The position numbers and the translations under genes are program-made. The notes beneath the pieces were generated by a model. It saw only the letters and a program-made list of their open reading frames with translations, ran no database searches and was not told the origin of the DNA. Below, in pieces: positions 5,253 to 5,811 of a stretch of 5,811 nt of DNA. Each line of letters begins with the position of its first letter. Position 1 is the first letter of the stretch. This DNA comes from Synechococcus sp. UW140 (GTDB lineage Bacteria > Cyanobacteriota > Cyanobacteriia > PCC-6307 > Cyanobiaceae). The stretch covers positions 1 through 5,811 of the forward strand of contig CAMDWF010000159.1 in the NCBI GenBank assembly GCA_945878795.1. Direction: 5' to 3'.

Positions 5253-5811
5253 ATGCCGGACTACCAAACGCGCTTCAGCCTCGCCCACCAACGCGCCCTG
5301 ATCACCGGCGCCTCCCGCGGGCTTGGCGCCGAGATCGCGGCGGTGTTCGCCGATGCCGGCGCCGACCTGGTCATTACCGGTCGCGATGCGGCGGGTCTTG
5401 AAGCTAACCGGCAGGTTGCGGTCAGCAAAGGTCGCCGTTGTCTCAGCGTCGTGGCCGACCTGGCGACCGTGGAGGGGCCGCGCCTGGTCGGAAGCAGGGC
5501 CCTGGAGTTCTTCGGCACCGTCGACATCCTCGTCAACAATGCCGGCCTCGTGTTTGTCGAAGATCTCCTGGACACCACCCTCGACCACTGGGAGGAAACC
5601 CAGAGGGTCAACCTGCGGGCCCCCTTCCTGCTCGCCCAGACGGTTGTCCCGAAGATGATCGACCAGCGGCGCGGCAAGGTGATCAACATCTCCTCACTGG
5701 CGGGGGGGCTGGCCCCCCTGGGGCACGGCGCCTACTCGGCTTCCAAGGCCGGCCTGAACCTGCTCACCCAGACGATGGCGGCCGAGTGGGGGCGGTTCAA
5801 CATCCAGGCCA
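5253..5811 (+). CDS. Classical short-chain dehydrogenase/reductase (3' part outside window)
   Basis: A soluble NAD(P)(H)-dependent oxidoreductase of the classical SDR superfamily, open to the right edge (186 residues seen of a usual 245-260). The Rossmann glycine motif TGASRGLG is at 18-25; Arg44 at the end of beta-2 (ITGRD) favours NADP(H). Asp69 contacts adenine, NNAG is at 95-98, and the catalytic residues are Asn120, Ser148, Tyr161 and Lys165 (YxxxK). The sequence resembles FabG-like 3-oxoacyl reductases and gluconate 5-dehydrogenase-type enzymes; the substrate-binding C-terminal part is missing, so no gene symbol is given. The ATG at 5253 is the first in-frame start and gives a normal N-terminus; no Shine-Dalgarno is evident. 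It follows the AI-2E gene after 44 bp, so read-through is possible. Valine codons differ from the gene upstream: here GTC outnumbers GTG (9 to 5), while the AI-2E gene uses GTG for most of its valines. This may reflect a different origin. Confidence 0.94.
   Translation, partial: MPDYQTRFSLAHQRALITGASRGLGAEIAAVFADAGADLVITGRDAAGLEANRQVAVSKGRRCLSVVADLATVEGPRLVGSRALEFFGTVDILVNNAGLVFVEDLLDTTLDHWEETQRVNLRAPFLLAQTVVPKMIDQRRGKVINISSLAGGLAPLGHGAYSASKAGLNLLTQTMAAEWGRFNIQA

Noticed and set aside
5245..5301. An ATG at 5245 opening an 18-codon frame that overlaps the SDR start
   Set aside because: It has no ribosome-binding site and no recognisable peptide. The ATG at 5253 gives a normal SDR N-terminus, so this is probably chance.

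Overview
The window looks like a chromosomal housekeeping segment of a GC-rich picocyanobacterium (Cyanobium or freshwater/halotolerant Synechococcus type). The basis is very high GC with strong G/C at third codon positions, tight gene packing, weak Shine-Dalgarno signals, and an orphan NarL/LuxR-type response regulator resembling the cyanobacterial/plastid Ycf29 (TctD-like) group. No copy of the HIP1 octamer (GCGATCGC) was found by eye, which fits the alpha-cyanobacterial picocyanobacteria better than filamentous or beta-type cyanobacteria. The taxonomic placement is inference.

Layout, left to right. (1) 1-731, minus: the N-terminal 243 residues of a group I (NifS/IscS-like) cysteine desulfurase, cut by the left edge. 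(2) 738-1337, plus: a small, probably exported protein of unknown function, head-to-head with the desulfurase. (3) 1347-2102, plus: a response regulator with a REC domain and a LuxR-type HTH, 9 nt behind the exported protein and in the same reading frame. (4) 2103-2182: a short convergent gap with a weak terminator-like hairpin. (5) 2183-3364, minus: nagA, N-acetylglucosamine-6-phosphate deacetylase. (6) 3365-3466: a divergent nagA/purE gap with a perfect 6+6 bp inverted repeat. (7) 3467-4036, plus: purE, N5-CAIR mutase. (8) 4037-4125: a gap able to form two GC-rich hairpins. (9) 4126-5208, plus: an AI-2E-family (PerM/UPF0118) membrane protein. (10) 5253-5811, plus: the first 186 residues of a classical short-chain dehydrogenase/reductase, cut by the right edge.

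The genes do not form one pathway. They cover sulfur mobilisation (desulfurase), signal response (regulator), amino-sugar or peptidoglycan recycling (nagA), purine synthesis (purE), transport (AI-2E family) and an NAD(P)H-dependent redox step (SDR). The likely transcription units are exported protein plus regulator, and purE with the AI-2E gene and possibly the SDR; nagA and the desulfurase are each divergent from a neighbour. I found no mobile element, CRISPR array, RNA gene or phage-like module, and no convincing new system. The best leads are the uncharacterised exported protein tied to an orphan regulator, the dyad between nagA and purE, and the different codon choice of the SDR gene.
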